A stretch of 64,000 bases of DNA, taken from assembly GCF_019649055.1 (NCBI RefSeq), contig NW_026570436.1, forward strand, positions 62,001-126,000, read 5' to 3'. The notes under the pieces are model-generated. The model did no database searches. It saw nothing but the letters and a program-made list of their open reading frames with translations, and was not told the origin of the DNA. Numbering within the stretch: position 1 is the stretch's first letter; each line of letters starts with the position of its first letter. The stretch is from Paramacrobiotus metropolitanus. Its lineage: Eukaryota > Tardigrada > Eutardigrada > Parachela > Macrobiotidae. This document shows positions 46,546-56,495 of the stretch, piece by piece. A program made the position numbers and the translations under genes.

Positions 46546-49500
46546 ATTCCGTTTAATATATAAAATAAATTCGTGGGAAAAACGGTATCACCGGGCACGT
46601 TAAATAGGATCAATATGCTCCCCGAAAATCCCGTCGATCAATAATCAGGGAAAGGCGATTCCGGCGTCCGGTTAGTGATTAGAATCCGCTCGATAGATGC
46701 GCCTAGACAGGTAGCATACGCCGGTACAACAACGGTACAGTGAACTTGATGTTTACGTCGATTCTCGCTAATCGTCACAGGTAGATGAGAAACGTGCTAT
46801 AACCAGCGGTAGATCATCGAGTAAAAGTCTAGCAGTGAATTTAATGGTTAGCAGGGAGGGAGAGCAGAAATGTAAGTGTCCGTCAAAGTTTCAAAAGAAG
46901 GAACAACATCGGCTTTATAGCGCTACATGGCCGTTGGGGCATCTGTGTGCCGTTGTACAGTAGAGCGACACGCGGTGATCAAAACCGGTTTCACACTGCT
47001 CATTGGCTGCGCCCTGGACAGTGTCGGCTGTGTATGCACCTTGCCGATGACTCATTGCGGCTATGTACTGTGTGCTTTTAGAGCAGAGGAGTGTCGGTGT
47101 GGATGCTGGATGCTTGAGTCACCGGTTTCATTTGCGCATACCGACCTATTTTTCTTCGATCAATAAATTTACTATTGAAAGTAAAAATAACGTTTGCAAT
47201 GCAGTCTTTAACTTTGCTTAAAAAAATTTTGAAATGCACAACTTTTTCTTTCTTTCAAATAAATTTTAAGTTGCTGACAAAGTGTTCGAAAGTTGCAGTT
47301 TATCATATTACTGGACTTCGCAGTTATATTTAGCGTAATTTTTATTTTTTTAAAATTATCTATTCCCTATAAAAACTGTATAATTTAGCCCGAACTATGC
47401 AATTATTTTTTATTTTCTAACACCTTTTTACAAATGTTTCTACTCTAATACAATTATTTTTATTTTATATACCTGTTTATTTTCGTTTTTATTAATATTT
47501 TTATTATCTTACGCTAATAATTGGAAGTTCGTTACAAATGCAACACAAAAGAATTACGCATTCACAAAAATTCATTTTTCAGCATTTTTGGTTTAATGTA
47601 AACTTTTCGTCTTTATTAAAAAATTAGCTCGGGGCGCAGTTGCTGTACTTTCTGTTTAACTTATCTATGCAGATACTCTCTAAAATTTACAGTTTCCTTT
47701 CTCATTCTTTTACGCTTTGTGAACATACCTTCAAGGATGACGCAGCAAAATCGGCCTTCAACGATCCCAGCACGATGTGTCAGCGCTCATTAAAAGCGTA
47801 CCGTATTGTCAGCTTACAGTTGTTAACACGATGCGCGAAAAACACATTCATGCACACACTTTTCCGTTTGACAGAGCAAATGATTGCCGGCAAAGAGCTC
47901 ACGTTGAAAAATCACAGAGGTGTGGATGCGAAACAAACATCAGAAAGCCATTAAATATCCTCGAAATCCAGCGCAACACGATGACAAACTATTTTCCTAA
48001 CCATTATATTATAGTACACGAAAGAAAAATTCCACCGGCAATTATGTTGTTCCGCTTTGCGAGCGGCTCGGGTGTTAAAACATCCGCTAAATATGTGCCG
48101 GTATTTACCTGGACTTTAATCTGGCATACAGTGTTGATTTTCCTGTTAAAAATCTGATTCACGGTAATGTCTTTTGTGCAGTGACCTGTGGCGAAAATAT
48201 GGGCGTTGACAATGAGAAAAATTTATGGCACGCTTGGTTCCTCACATGCATATTGTCCAGGAAGCCCCTGTGTGCTTGTTTTTCCGGGGTATACTTTTTT
48301 CCATAAATATTCAACGTATTATTTGTGTGCAATACGCAGATGCGCGTTACACGCGCCAGCGCGTGTTGATTACTATGACTGCTGTAATAATCACTTGTTG
48401 AACATTGGTACTTAAACAGTGTTTATTATGTATGCAGCCAGGGCTATCATAATCAGCGTGTAAACATCGCGACTGTTTCACCGAATAGCTTATGTCGTGT
48501 GAACAGCATATATATGTACAATGCCGGAAATTGTAGTGATGACGATGGAATGTAGCTTTGTATTTGCACGGAAGAGCTAGCGTTTGGTGTAATATATGAA
48601 ATTCGTTAATCAAAAATGCTTTCTGGTAATGTTTGGCGCAGACACATTGACTAAAATTGGAAAAGTACAACATGCCGATGTTGCTCGACGACCTTTTGCA
48701 TAACGTTGGATTTATTTGTATTATAACATATTATAATACTCTCATGGCACAACTCGCTAAATTTCTGTTCCGCCACGTTTTTAATTTATATCAAAATTTT
48801 CTAAAATTTTGAATAATTTTATTTTTTTATTTGGCTGAATTTTTGTGTGCTTCATCAAAGCATAGCTTGTTAAAAAAGGTAAACAATTGCTGTCTCCGAA
48901 CGTTTCGGCGTTTTCGCAAAGTTTTGACATTCGTTTCTTTTTTAAACGCATGCTTTAATTCTTCTGCACGGAATAAAAAATTATAGTATAGTAACTGGTA
49001 TTTAATAATTAAAACGTTACGTAGCAGAAATAATTATTTACGAAATAATATTCAGGTATTTTATAAATAATTGTAATTTATTTTTTTGCGGAAATAATCG
49101 AGCAATTTATTTTACAATCAATTTTGTTTTGTGGATAACGCATTTCACCGTGACCTTAGAAGCAGTTGAATGGAAAGATCATAAACACACAGTTTTTACG
49201 CAACCCCTCTCATCATCCATCAACTTCACGTAAGAATCCGCTAACCGCAGCGTAAAAAAAGAGTGTCATACTGATATATCTGGCATATATCCTTTGGCCC
49301 CGGCATTTCTCTAACCGCACCAGGAAATCGCGCCGGTGATATTCTGACGGGTAATTTGTTATAAGCATTTCTTCTCTGTAGACATTGGTTAGTGAAAATG
49401 TGTGAAACAGCGCCACTGCCCCTACATGTAAAGTGCCGCAAAATCGACATATCTGTTTAGACATAAGATGGAAAAATGTTGCGGAGGTGAGCAAGTTTAT

Positions 49501-50320
49501 CGGTTGATTATTTGTTGACATGCTTTGCCATCAGTGTATAAGTGACATGGTGATGTGCTGTGTTATGCTGTTTTTTTCTCTATATGCAATACAACTAACA
49601 AGAGTAACTCTTCGATGCAGTTAAGTGATTTTTCATAAAACCCCTGTGATTAACCATTTCTGACTCAGGTTACGTCAATATCGTTGTCGGCATTCAACAG
49701 CGCTGATCGAAGAATGTTACCAAATAAATAGAAGGTCACTCAACTGAATATTCTCAATACCGAGAATGTTCTGATGATTTATTTTTTTATTTGCATTTAC
49801 AGTCATTTCTATGCTTCTCTATTAATAATCAAATTGACAAATTCTAAATTTTTAGATTTATTCACGTAATGACATTTGTAAAAAAACTTAAAACACTAAA
49901 TAAAATTTAAAGATTTAAAATGCATATTAACAATTTCTCAAACATTAAAAAGACCTTTTTAGTTTTAAAATTAATTTGTAATCTCATTTGACTTTTTTCC
50001 AGCACTTTGTATTACTTATTTCCAATTTAAAATTAGTTTTTAAAAATAAAACAGGTTATGTATTTCAGTTGTTCTAACAGGAAATTTAAAAAATTTTAAA
50101 TACGTGCTACCTAGAACGTCACAACTTCATAATAAACAATTTAATTACTGTAATTTAAAAATAATTTAATGGTTGGCTGTTATTTTTCAGCGTAAACGTA
50201 TTTATAGTATCTTAGTTTATCGATTATTAAGATTATTAACATTTTCAGAATAAATAAGATCATTAACATTTTCGAAATAGTTTTTCTTTCCAGGGAGTTA
50301 TAAGATTTCTTCGTCGGCAG
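46546..50320. other. Gene-free stretch (3.8 kb)
   Basis: AT-rich. Short ORFs on both strands (for example at 46927-47166, 47640-48157 and 49213-49521) have no recognisable motif, no splice context and no protein-like conservation I can argue for. The part next to 46546 must include the Ly6 promoter; no core element is clear. Confidence 0.5.
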
Positions 50321-51061
50321 TTATTGCGCCGTATCATCCGGCGGGGGCGGTTGCGCTGTCGGCATCTCGTGGACCGGCGGCATTTCCGGCACGGACATGG
50401 ACACCACCGGCGCACTAACCGCACTGGGCGTGGCGGCCAACCGTGCCTGCTCCGCCTTTTTGAACTCCGCCTCGTTGCGCGGGATGGCGTTCATACTGGA
50501 CTTCTCCGCATCCGCCAGGCGTTTCTCCCGCAGCGCCATGGCCGACGCCTGCGTCAGCCACCACTGCGACTTGGTCACGTCCAGCGCCGAGAAGTCATCC
50601 ACGCTCGAGCAGAAACACCGGCCGCGACCTTTCCCGCAGTTACAGCAGACGAAGCGCTTGGGCCGGCCCTGTTTATCCACATACGGTTCGGCGTCCTGGA
50701 AGCTGTTGTAGGAGCTGGCGTTGCTGTAGGAGATGTTGCTCTTGGTGCGGTGGGTGGAGGAGGGCGCTAATAATCCGCCCCGGCTGTGGGCGCTGGAGGG
50801 GGCGCCACCAGGAGCAAGGCGGCTGGGCTGCGGGGTGGGGCCGCGCAGTTTGGCGGAGGAAGGCGCGCCGTGCTGGGAGAATTGGGCGGTGGAGGGAGCG
50901 CCGCCCGGCAGGCGGTTGGAGGAGGCGCCGCCCATGTTGGTGGTGGAAGGGGCGGCGCGGCTGTGCTGGCTGCGGCAGGGGGCGCCGGGGGTGCAGGGCT
51001 GCTGGGTAACCGGCATTTTGCGCGGGCCCAGGTTGTCCTTAGGGTTTTTTGGTGGCTGCAT
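50321..51061 (-). CDS. Hypothetical 246-residue intronless protein, Ala/Pro/Ser-rich with a Cys cluster
   Basis: Not recognised. A single ORF opens with ATG at 51061 and ends with TAA at 50323. The first ~120 residues are low-complexity, built on a repeated GGAPSSA-type motif (for example NRLPGGAPSTA, LAPGGAPSSA). Residues about 140-165 are distinctive: DKQGRPKRFVCCNCGKGRGR then CFCS, five cysteines in 14 residues, a possible zinc-binding patch. A Trp-Trp motif (KSQWWLTQ) and a charged helical stretch follow, then a Pro-rich end. GC content is much higher than the flanking DNA, which supports coding. No signal peptide or membrane segment. Opposite-strand ORFs in the same stretch look like shadows. 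Confidence 0.6.
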   Translation of the reverse strand: MQPPKNPKDNLGPRKMPVTQQPCTPGAPCRSQHSRAAPSTTNMGGASSNRLPGGAPSTAQFSQHGAPSSAKLRGPTPQPSRLAPGGAPSSAHSRGGLLAPSSTHRTKSNISYSNASSYNSFQDAEPYVDKQGRPKRFVCCNCGKGRGRCFCSSVDDFSALDVTKSQWWLTQASAMALREKRLADAEKSSMNAIPRNEAEFKKAEQARLAATPSAVSAPVVSMSVPEMPPVHEMPTAQPPPPDDTAQ

Positions 51062-51354
51062 TATAACCGACCAATATTATATTAAAGGCAAGTATATTAC
51101 ATTATTTTGAAAGAAATTTTCTTTGCTAGTATTATTTGTTGAAAAGTTATCAAAGTACATTTGTTAAAAAGGATTAATTTCTGAAATATTTTGGTAATAA
51201 AATGGTTAACGGGTGAAGTAAAACGTAAAATTTCTGCAACAGCCGTAGTTTATTTTTAGACTTAAACTTACTAGTTTTAAAAACTGATTTGCTAATAGTA
51301 CCATTTACTTACATTACTACAACAAGACAGGCGTAGGATAAATATAAATAGCAT

Positions 51355-51437
51355 AATTACAATATATACAGTATATACAGTTATTTACAGTATATATACA
51401 GTATATCTATATATACAGTTATTTACAGTATATACAA
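51355..51437. repeat. Microsatellite-like TATACAG repeats
   Basis: Irregular tandem of TATATACAG and CAGTTATTTACAG units immediately left of the Gypsy element's probable LTR. Confidence 0.75.
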
Positions 51438-51454
51438 GTTAGAGTACAATACGT

Positions 51455-51888
51455 TGTGTCAGAGGCACATGACTGCGCCTGGTGCATACGGCCCACCATG
51501 GACGTACTGCACTCATGCTTGCCATACCGCCTCTCTCGCTGTACGTACGTGTGCTGCTGCACTGCACTCATACCCGCTGAAGCGGATATATGCGGCGCAC
51601 ACACTGAGCATACTTGCTCTCTCGTCCCTCTCTTGCTGTATGACTCAGCGTACGCTCGCGTTGGATTGAGTCCAGTCTGCGCATCATCACACAGCTGATG
51701 GCACACAGCACGTGTTTGCCGCCAGTTGCTTCTTTCACGTCTTGACGAACGCTCAAGAGCTCTTTTAGCATACACTTGCTTGTTTAGCCATCAGTGCTTT
51801 GTTCTTGCTTTCCTGCTATTACGCAGCATTGCTCCCTTTATTTGTCAATAAAGCATCACTCGTGATCTCCTCGCGCTTGCCTGTTACA
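51455..51888 (+). repeat. Probable 5' LTR of Gypsy element
   Basis: The right end is supported: AATAAA at 51847-51852, then ...CTGTTACA at 51881-51888, immediately followed by a primer-binding site. The left end (TGTGTCAG at 51455) is only a TG-start candidate chosen to give a 434-bp LTR. Confidence 0.5.
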
Positions 51889-51906
51889 TGGTAAGCAGAA
51901 TCGTTT
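51889..51906 (+). other. Primer-binding site of Gypsy element
   Basis: TGGTAAGCAGAATCG abuts the LTR end; its complement ends TTACCA, consistent with a tRNA 3' CCA end. tRNA not assigned. Confidence 0.55.
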
Positions 51907-53201
51907 GGTTTTCCTTCAACGGACCCTTTGAGGAGACGGTGAAGGCTTCATTCACGGAGAAATTGTGAGGAACCTGAAAGTCACTGTCAGATAGATTGCT
52001 GAAGCAATCTCTGCCCTTGACTTTGATCGGATTGATCGCATCGTCTTACAGCTGAGGAAAACGGGGATCACTGAAGTGATTCCTACCCAGCTGGTGAGCA
52101 CAGTTCCTTGGTCTCTTCCACATTGAAGAGCGGAATCTCATTTCCCAACAGCACGGACTTTTCTTCTCCCAACTGACGGATCAGACTCGAACGAGAGTCT
52201 GCAGCGCGATAGGATTACTCCAATCATACGGGGACCTTCGCTTTGAACAGCGACCCGCAACTTTACTCGCGGATTTCAGCTCGGAAACGACGGATTTCCG
52301 ACCTCGGACGGAGGAAATCGACCGGAACCGACACCGACACCGACACTGGTAAAGTCACGGTTATAGGTCGATTTTAGCCGAAACTAGGTCGGCATTTCAC
52401 TTTCTAGTGGTAGAAAACAATTTCTATCCATAAAACTAAAATTTCTAACGGTGAAAAAGTAATTTTCGACGGAGAAACCGACTCGGAATTTTGCTTTTGG
52501 TCGAGAACCGACCTGCTAGGTCAACGAACCTGTCTAGACAGTCAGACAAAGGCTAACCGGCAACAGGTCGGAAATTCTCTTTATCTTGATTTCTAACGGT
52601 GTTTCGACCACCAGAAAATTTTCTTAATTATTAAAAGTAATTTCTAACGGTTAAAAACTTAAAAATCCGAGCTAGATCGACCTTCTAGCCGAGCAAAAAT
52701 AATTTGTTTTTCTAACGGGAAATAGCGCGAAAATTCTCGAACTTCCTTGTGACGTCATAACGACCGCTTATCAGTACTTAAGAGGCAGCCAATCAGCGTG
52801 CAGGGGAAAGTTCCCATAGCTTAACATAGGCGTGATTCATCGTTTTTTGCAAATTTTGCACGCGGCTCGCATTCTGTGACGTAGGCAGAAGTGCAAGACC
52901 ACTTAACCTGTTACGTCACACTGGTCAGCACAGTAATATAGGACGTACTACATTGTACTACTATTACGTACTGTACTGTACCATAGTACTGTATACTAAT
53001 ACCCTGTGTACCGAGTCACCAACAGACACATCAACAACAACAACAACATCTCACCGGACGATCCTGACCCTTGGAAGTTCCTGAACAAAAAAGACATTTT
53101 CTGATTTTGCCGAACATCTTCACACAGAAGATTGTTCGACTTTCTCTTTCTAACTGACTAAACTTTAAAGGCTCCACCAGAGCCGACCTGACTCGACAAC
53201 A
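51907..53201 (+). other. Gypsy leader (5'UTR) with repeated TTCTAACGG motif
   Basis: No long ORF. The motif TTTCTAACGG(T) occurs at 52442-52452, 52590-52600, 52641-52650 and 52710-52718. Short CCGAC/GTCGG words are dense through 52250-52560, and a (CAA)n run is at about 53033-53048. Confidence 0.6.
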
Positions 53202-53663
53202 ATGTCGAATCCCCGAGAAGATCAGTACGCGAGAAAGTTCAACACGGACTATTCTCGGCGTGCGAACATGACCGGGAAGTACTCACTTCGGTACGCCGGT
53301 CAAGACAAAAGTCAGCCGTCCTCTACCGACTCGACTAAGTCGGCCGAGGCAAAGGAGAGACGCAACGAACGCATCCTCCTTGCCGACTCGAATCCAACTT
53401 CGGATGACAGTTTCGAGGACGCCCGGGATAAAACATTCCTGGAAGCCCCAGCTGACACAACAGCCCCGTCCCACCTGACCAAGGGGGATGTGGAACAGCT
53501 GCAGGTACGAGACCACATTGTCTCATGCCGACCAACAGTCGAGCTCACACAGAGCTCCAGACTCGGTAACGGTCACAAAGGCCACCGAGCTCGGACGGCA
53601 ATCACCCAACAGGACGGAAGAAGTGCCGAAGCCGACCTCGTCCAACATGGGCATACCGACTAA
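53202..53663 (+). CDS. Gypsy Gag, N-terminal segment
   Basis: First ORF of the element; ATG at 53202 in the context CAACAATGTCG. Encodes a hydrophilic, charged N-terminus (MSNPREDQYARKFNTDYSRR). Coding character shifts to the +1 frame at about 53560, where the PT-x-x-VG repeats begin (53640-53750), then back to this frame by 53760. No known domain. Confidence 0.55.
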   Translation: MSNPREDQYARKFNTDYSRRANMTGKYSLRYAGQDKSQPSSTDSTKSAEAKERRNERILLADSNPTSDDSFEDARDKTFLEAPADTTAPSHLTKGDVEQLQVRDHIVSCRPTVELTQSSRLGNGHKGHRARTAITQQDGRSAEADLVQHGHTD

Positions 53664-53759
53664 CCAAGTCGGACGGAAATCGCCGACCACACAGGTCGAG
53701 CGAAAATCTCCGACCAAAGACGTCGGGAACAATCACCGACTAGGGAAGCCGACCAACAA

Positions 53760-56333
53760 ATGGTCGACCAGCCCTCAGCAAAGGAAGTCGGCCAACAGCA
53801 AGCCAACCTACCACAAACCCGGGAGGTCGAACAACCGACCTCGACCGGAATGGAAAAGCCGACAACAGAAGTCGGCAGTGTCCAACCGACCACACAGGTC
53901 GGAAGGACTTCACCAAGTGTCAAGGTCGGTCAGTCGGAACCGACCACGGCGGATCCACAGAAGGAAGTCGGCAACAAGCAACCGACTAGCCTGGAACGGC
54001 AACTAACCGACACAAAGTCGGATGCAGCCGTCCAATCAACTAAACCACCAAGTGGAACGGAAGATTCCGAGATACCGCCACGAAGCGGCCCTCGCTCAAC
54101 TGGATCGCCGAGCAGCATACCAGCACCCAATGAACGGGTTATCTCACCGTTGAGCCGACCTTCGCCAACCGGACGCGAGTCGACTCGAGCAACGGAAGCT
54201 CAACAAACGGTGAAGGCGACACAAAGTCGACCTGTCGGCCCGACGCTTAGATCGTCACCACCAATGTTCGAAGTAGGCGAACTTGGTAGCACTCCGTCAC
54301 CAACAAATGAAGTCTTCGACGCAACAACCGCGTCAAGGCCGAGTAGTGCGGACGGATTCTTTGCGACGTCACCGAAGTCCAACAAGAACGACTTTACTCA
54401 CCAAGCCAGTGCACTCGGACAAACGGCCAAGAAGTGGGTAGCGGCAACACCGCCCGAAAGTATCGTAGACGTCGACCTACTCCGCTCGAGATGCCGTAGA
54501 TTGGTCACCCAGATCGCTTTGGCAGACAAAATCGTTGACTCTGCGGGAAAATCGCTCCGAAACTCGGAAGATACCCATCGGCTCGAACGAAGCAAATGGG
54601 AACGCGAAATGGCCGACGCCAACAAAGGCATCGCCACCCAACAACGGGAAATCGACCGGCTAAATGCCATATTGAAGCGTACCGACCAACCGTGTCGACA
54701 CGACATCGATGAAGTAACTACACTCAAAGGCATGCTGGACCGATCTATGGATGCAGTCCACGAGTTGAACCGAGAACTCGCCGAAGCGAACAAAGCGCTC
54801 GAGGACGCACAGAAGGACTTGGCCGATGTACAAACGGCACTAATAGAGTCGGAACAAGCAGCCGGAGCGTTCCACCAGCAACTCAACACGGCCAACGAAG
54901 AAGCCGAGGTCTACCGAAACGAAGTCGATAGATACGTGGTGGAGCTAAAGAAGGCCGATAACGAGATCGACCGACTGACACAACGAGTCGACGAACTCGA
55001 GTCGGAGATAGAACTCCTTTTCGTCAGAATGGGACGTCGGTTCATTGACGAGAATGCTCGGGACATGGGCTTTCCTAACCAAAGGACAGCCGATGTCGAC
55101 CTGGTGGAAGCAAACGCCCAGCTAGCCGACCAGGTCCACGGACTGAACAAGGTCCTCAAGGAGGAACAGAAACTCCGAGCACAACTGGAGCACAACCTGA
55201 ACGAGGCCCAAAAGGTACACGAGGCGCAACACAGTCGCATCCTTTACCTGGAGGCCCGTGAAGTCGAACTGTACGACTTCGGCGAACAGGCTGCCCGTAA
55301 TCTCACAGATATGATGCGGCAAATGGACGAAATGGACATCGAAACAAGATGTCTGAGGGAGGAAAAGAAACACCTGGAACAAAGCCAGGTCGAACTTCCC
55401 CCATACCAGGAACATAGTCGGGTTGAACCTCCTTCATACCGGACGTCCATAGCACAGGATCAACAGCCGTCACGAACAATCAGTGACATCCTGTGGGGAA
55501 TCAACCCGACCCAAGAAATGGCGAAGAAGGAGAACAACACCTCCTACTTCGTCGGAGTCGTAACAACCGACCCGAGCGTGGGAACAATCCCACAGCCTCC
55601 AACAATACCGAGTGCTCCGGAACCGGAACACAACACGTCGACCGCGGCACCACGAGTGCCAACGACGAACGTGGCGACAACAATGTCGGCCGGTGCATAC
55701 ACTAGCACCTCGTACGCGACGCGCACAACAATGTACGCGCCGGTACCCAATGCCAGAGGAGATCGGACAACGGACGCTGAACGTCTCCCAATCCAGCCAC
55801 CGCGACCTGGCATGGAGGCATATCGCCCACCACGGACGAATTCCAATCCGAACCTGCTCCGTCAAAACCCGCAGTTCGACTCCGAGCGCGGGCGAGCTCG
55901 GTCATTCAACACGGCTGACCAGCAGCAGGACGGAAGAAATGGAGAAGATAGCTCCGACCAACAAGGTCGGAGACCTCCATACCGACCTACACAAAGTCGG
56001 ATGCCGGCTCAGGGACACAGCCCGACCGGTACGGAAGAGTTCACGATCAGCCAAGTGGATTCTATCCGTCGGCGCCGAGACAAAATCGAGCGCCACCTCC
56101 ACCGCAGAATCAGTACGGAGGACAGCCACAACAGCCTCGTCACGCAGACCAGGCTCGGTATCCGCAACAGGACGGATACAACGGCCATTACGATGAAGCC
56201 TACCAACAGGAGGCGTACGAAGACCAACAAGGTCACATGCCAAATGCTAACCCACCACCCGCCCCGGCTGCACAACAAGCTGCGCCGGCGGCAACCGATT
56301 CTCTGGCACAGGATCCAGCGCACGTTGCCTTGA
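53760..56333 (+). CDS. Gypsy Gag, repeat and coiled-coil segment
   Basis: An 857-codon ORF, of which roughly the first 765 codons carry the genuine frame. It starts with PT-x-x-VG-type repeats (for example PTTEVG, PTTQVG), then a Ser/Pro/Thr-rich stretch, then about 300 residues (nt about 54500-55400) of near-continuous heptad-like sequence rich in Glu, Leu, Asp, Lys and Ala (NRELAEANKALEDAQKDLAD; ADNEIDRLTQRVDELESEIE), a predicted long coiled coil. A Pro/Gln-rich linker follows. After about 56050 the coding frame moves by one base. Gypsy Gags do not usually have such a coiled coil ahead of the capsid. Confidence 0.7.
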   Translation: MVDQPSAKEVGQQQANLPQTREVEQPTSTGMEKPTTEVGSVQPTTQVGRTSPSVKVGQSEPTTADPQKEVGNKQPTSLERQLTDTKSDAAVQSTKPPSGTEDSEIPPRSGPRSTGSPSSIPAPNERVISPLSRPSPTGRESTRATEAQQTVKATQSRPVGPTLRSSPPMFEVGELGSTPSPTNEVFDATTASRPSSADGFFATSPKSNKNDFTHQASALGQTAKKWVAATPPESIVDVDLLRSRCRRLVTQIALADKIVDSAGKSLRNSEDTHRLERSKWEREMADANKGIATQQREIDRLNAILKRTDQPCRHDIDEVTTLKGMLDRSMDAVHELNRELAEANKALEDAQKDLADVQTALIESEQAAGAFHQQLNTANEEAEVYRNEVDRYVVELKKADNEIDRLTQRVDELESEIELLFVRMGRRFIDENARDMGFPNQRTADVDLVEANAQLADQVHGLNKVLKEEQKLRAQLEHNLNEAQKVHEAQHSRILYLEAREVELYDFGEQAARNLTDMMRQMDEMDIETRCLREEKKHLEQSQVELPPYQEHSRVEPPSYRTSIAQDQQPSRTISDILWGINPTQEMAKKENNTSYFVGVVTTDPSVGTIPQPPTIPSAPEPEHNTSTAAPRVPTTNVATTMSAGAYTSTSYATRTTMYAPVPNARGDRTTDAERLPIQPPRPGMEAYRPPRTNSNPNLLRQNPQFDSERGRARSFNTADQQQDGRNGEDSSDQQGRRPPYRPTQSRMPAQGHSPTGTEEFTISQVDSIRRRRDKIERHLHRRISTEDSHNSLVTQTRLGIRNRTDTTAITMKPTNRRRTKTNKVTCQMLTHHPPRLHNKLRRRQPILWHRIQRTLP

Positions 56334-56491
56334 TCCGCGCAATGACCCACGGACGTCGACAACCTTTACCGCCGTTCGACGGAGACCACACCAAACTTCA
56401 TGGGTGGCTTAAGCAGATTCGAAGCCTGTATCGTCAAGCCCAACAATGGTACGAAGACGATCAGACCTTCATGGCCGACTTGGTGGCCTAA
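56237..56491 (+). CDS. Gypsy Gag, start of capsid
   Basis: The protein frame after the 56050 break; it is open upstream of this ATG with Pro/Gln/Tyr-rich sequence. It contains the capsid opening LPPFDGDHTKLHGWLKQIRS and QWYEDDQTFMADLV, the familiar Phe-x-Gly start and Trp-led helix. A TAA at 56489-56491 and another frame change separate it from the rest of the capsid. Confidence 0.7.
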   Translation: MPNANPPPAPAAQQAAPAATDSLAQDPAHVALIRAMTHGRRQPLPPFDGDHTKLHGWLKQIRSLYRQAQQWYEDDQTFMADLVA

Positions 56492-56495
56492 CTAG

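Noticed and set aside
46927-47166. 79-codon Cys-rich ORF resembling a secreted peptide
   Set aside because: No signal peptide, no regular Cys spacing and no splice partners; likely chance in the Ly6 upstream region.
50324-51110. Plus-strand ORFs of 100-148 codons opposite the 246-residue ORF
   Set aside because: GC-rich coding DNA opens long antisense frames; the minus-strand frame has a start, a sensible Cys cluster and a stop, the plus frames are Arg/Gly noise.
53312-56362. Minus-strand ORFs opposite the Gypsy Gag (60-165 codons)
   Set aside because: Ser/Arg/Val-rich shadows of the coding strand; no domain.
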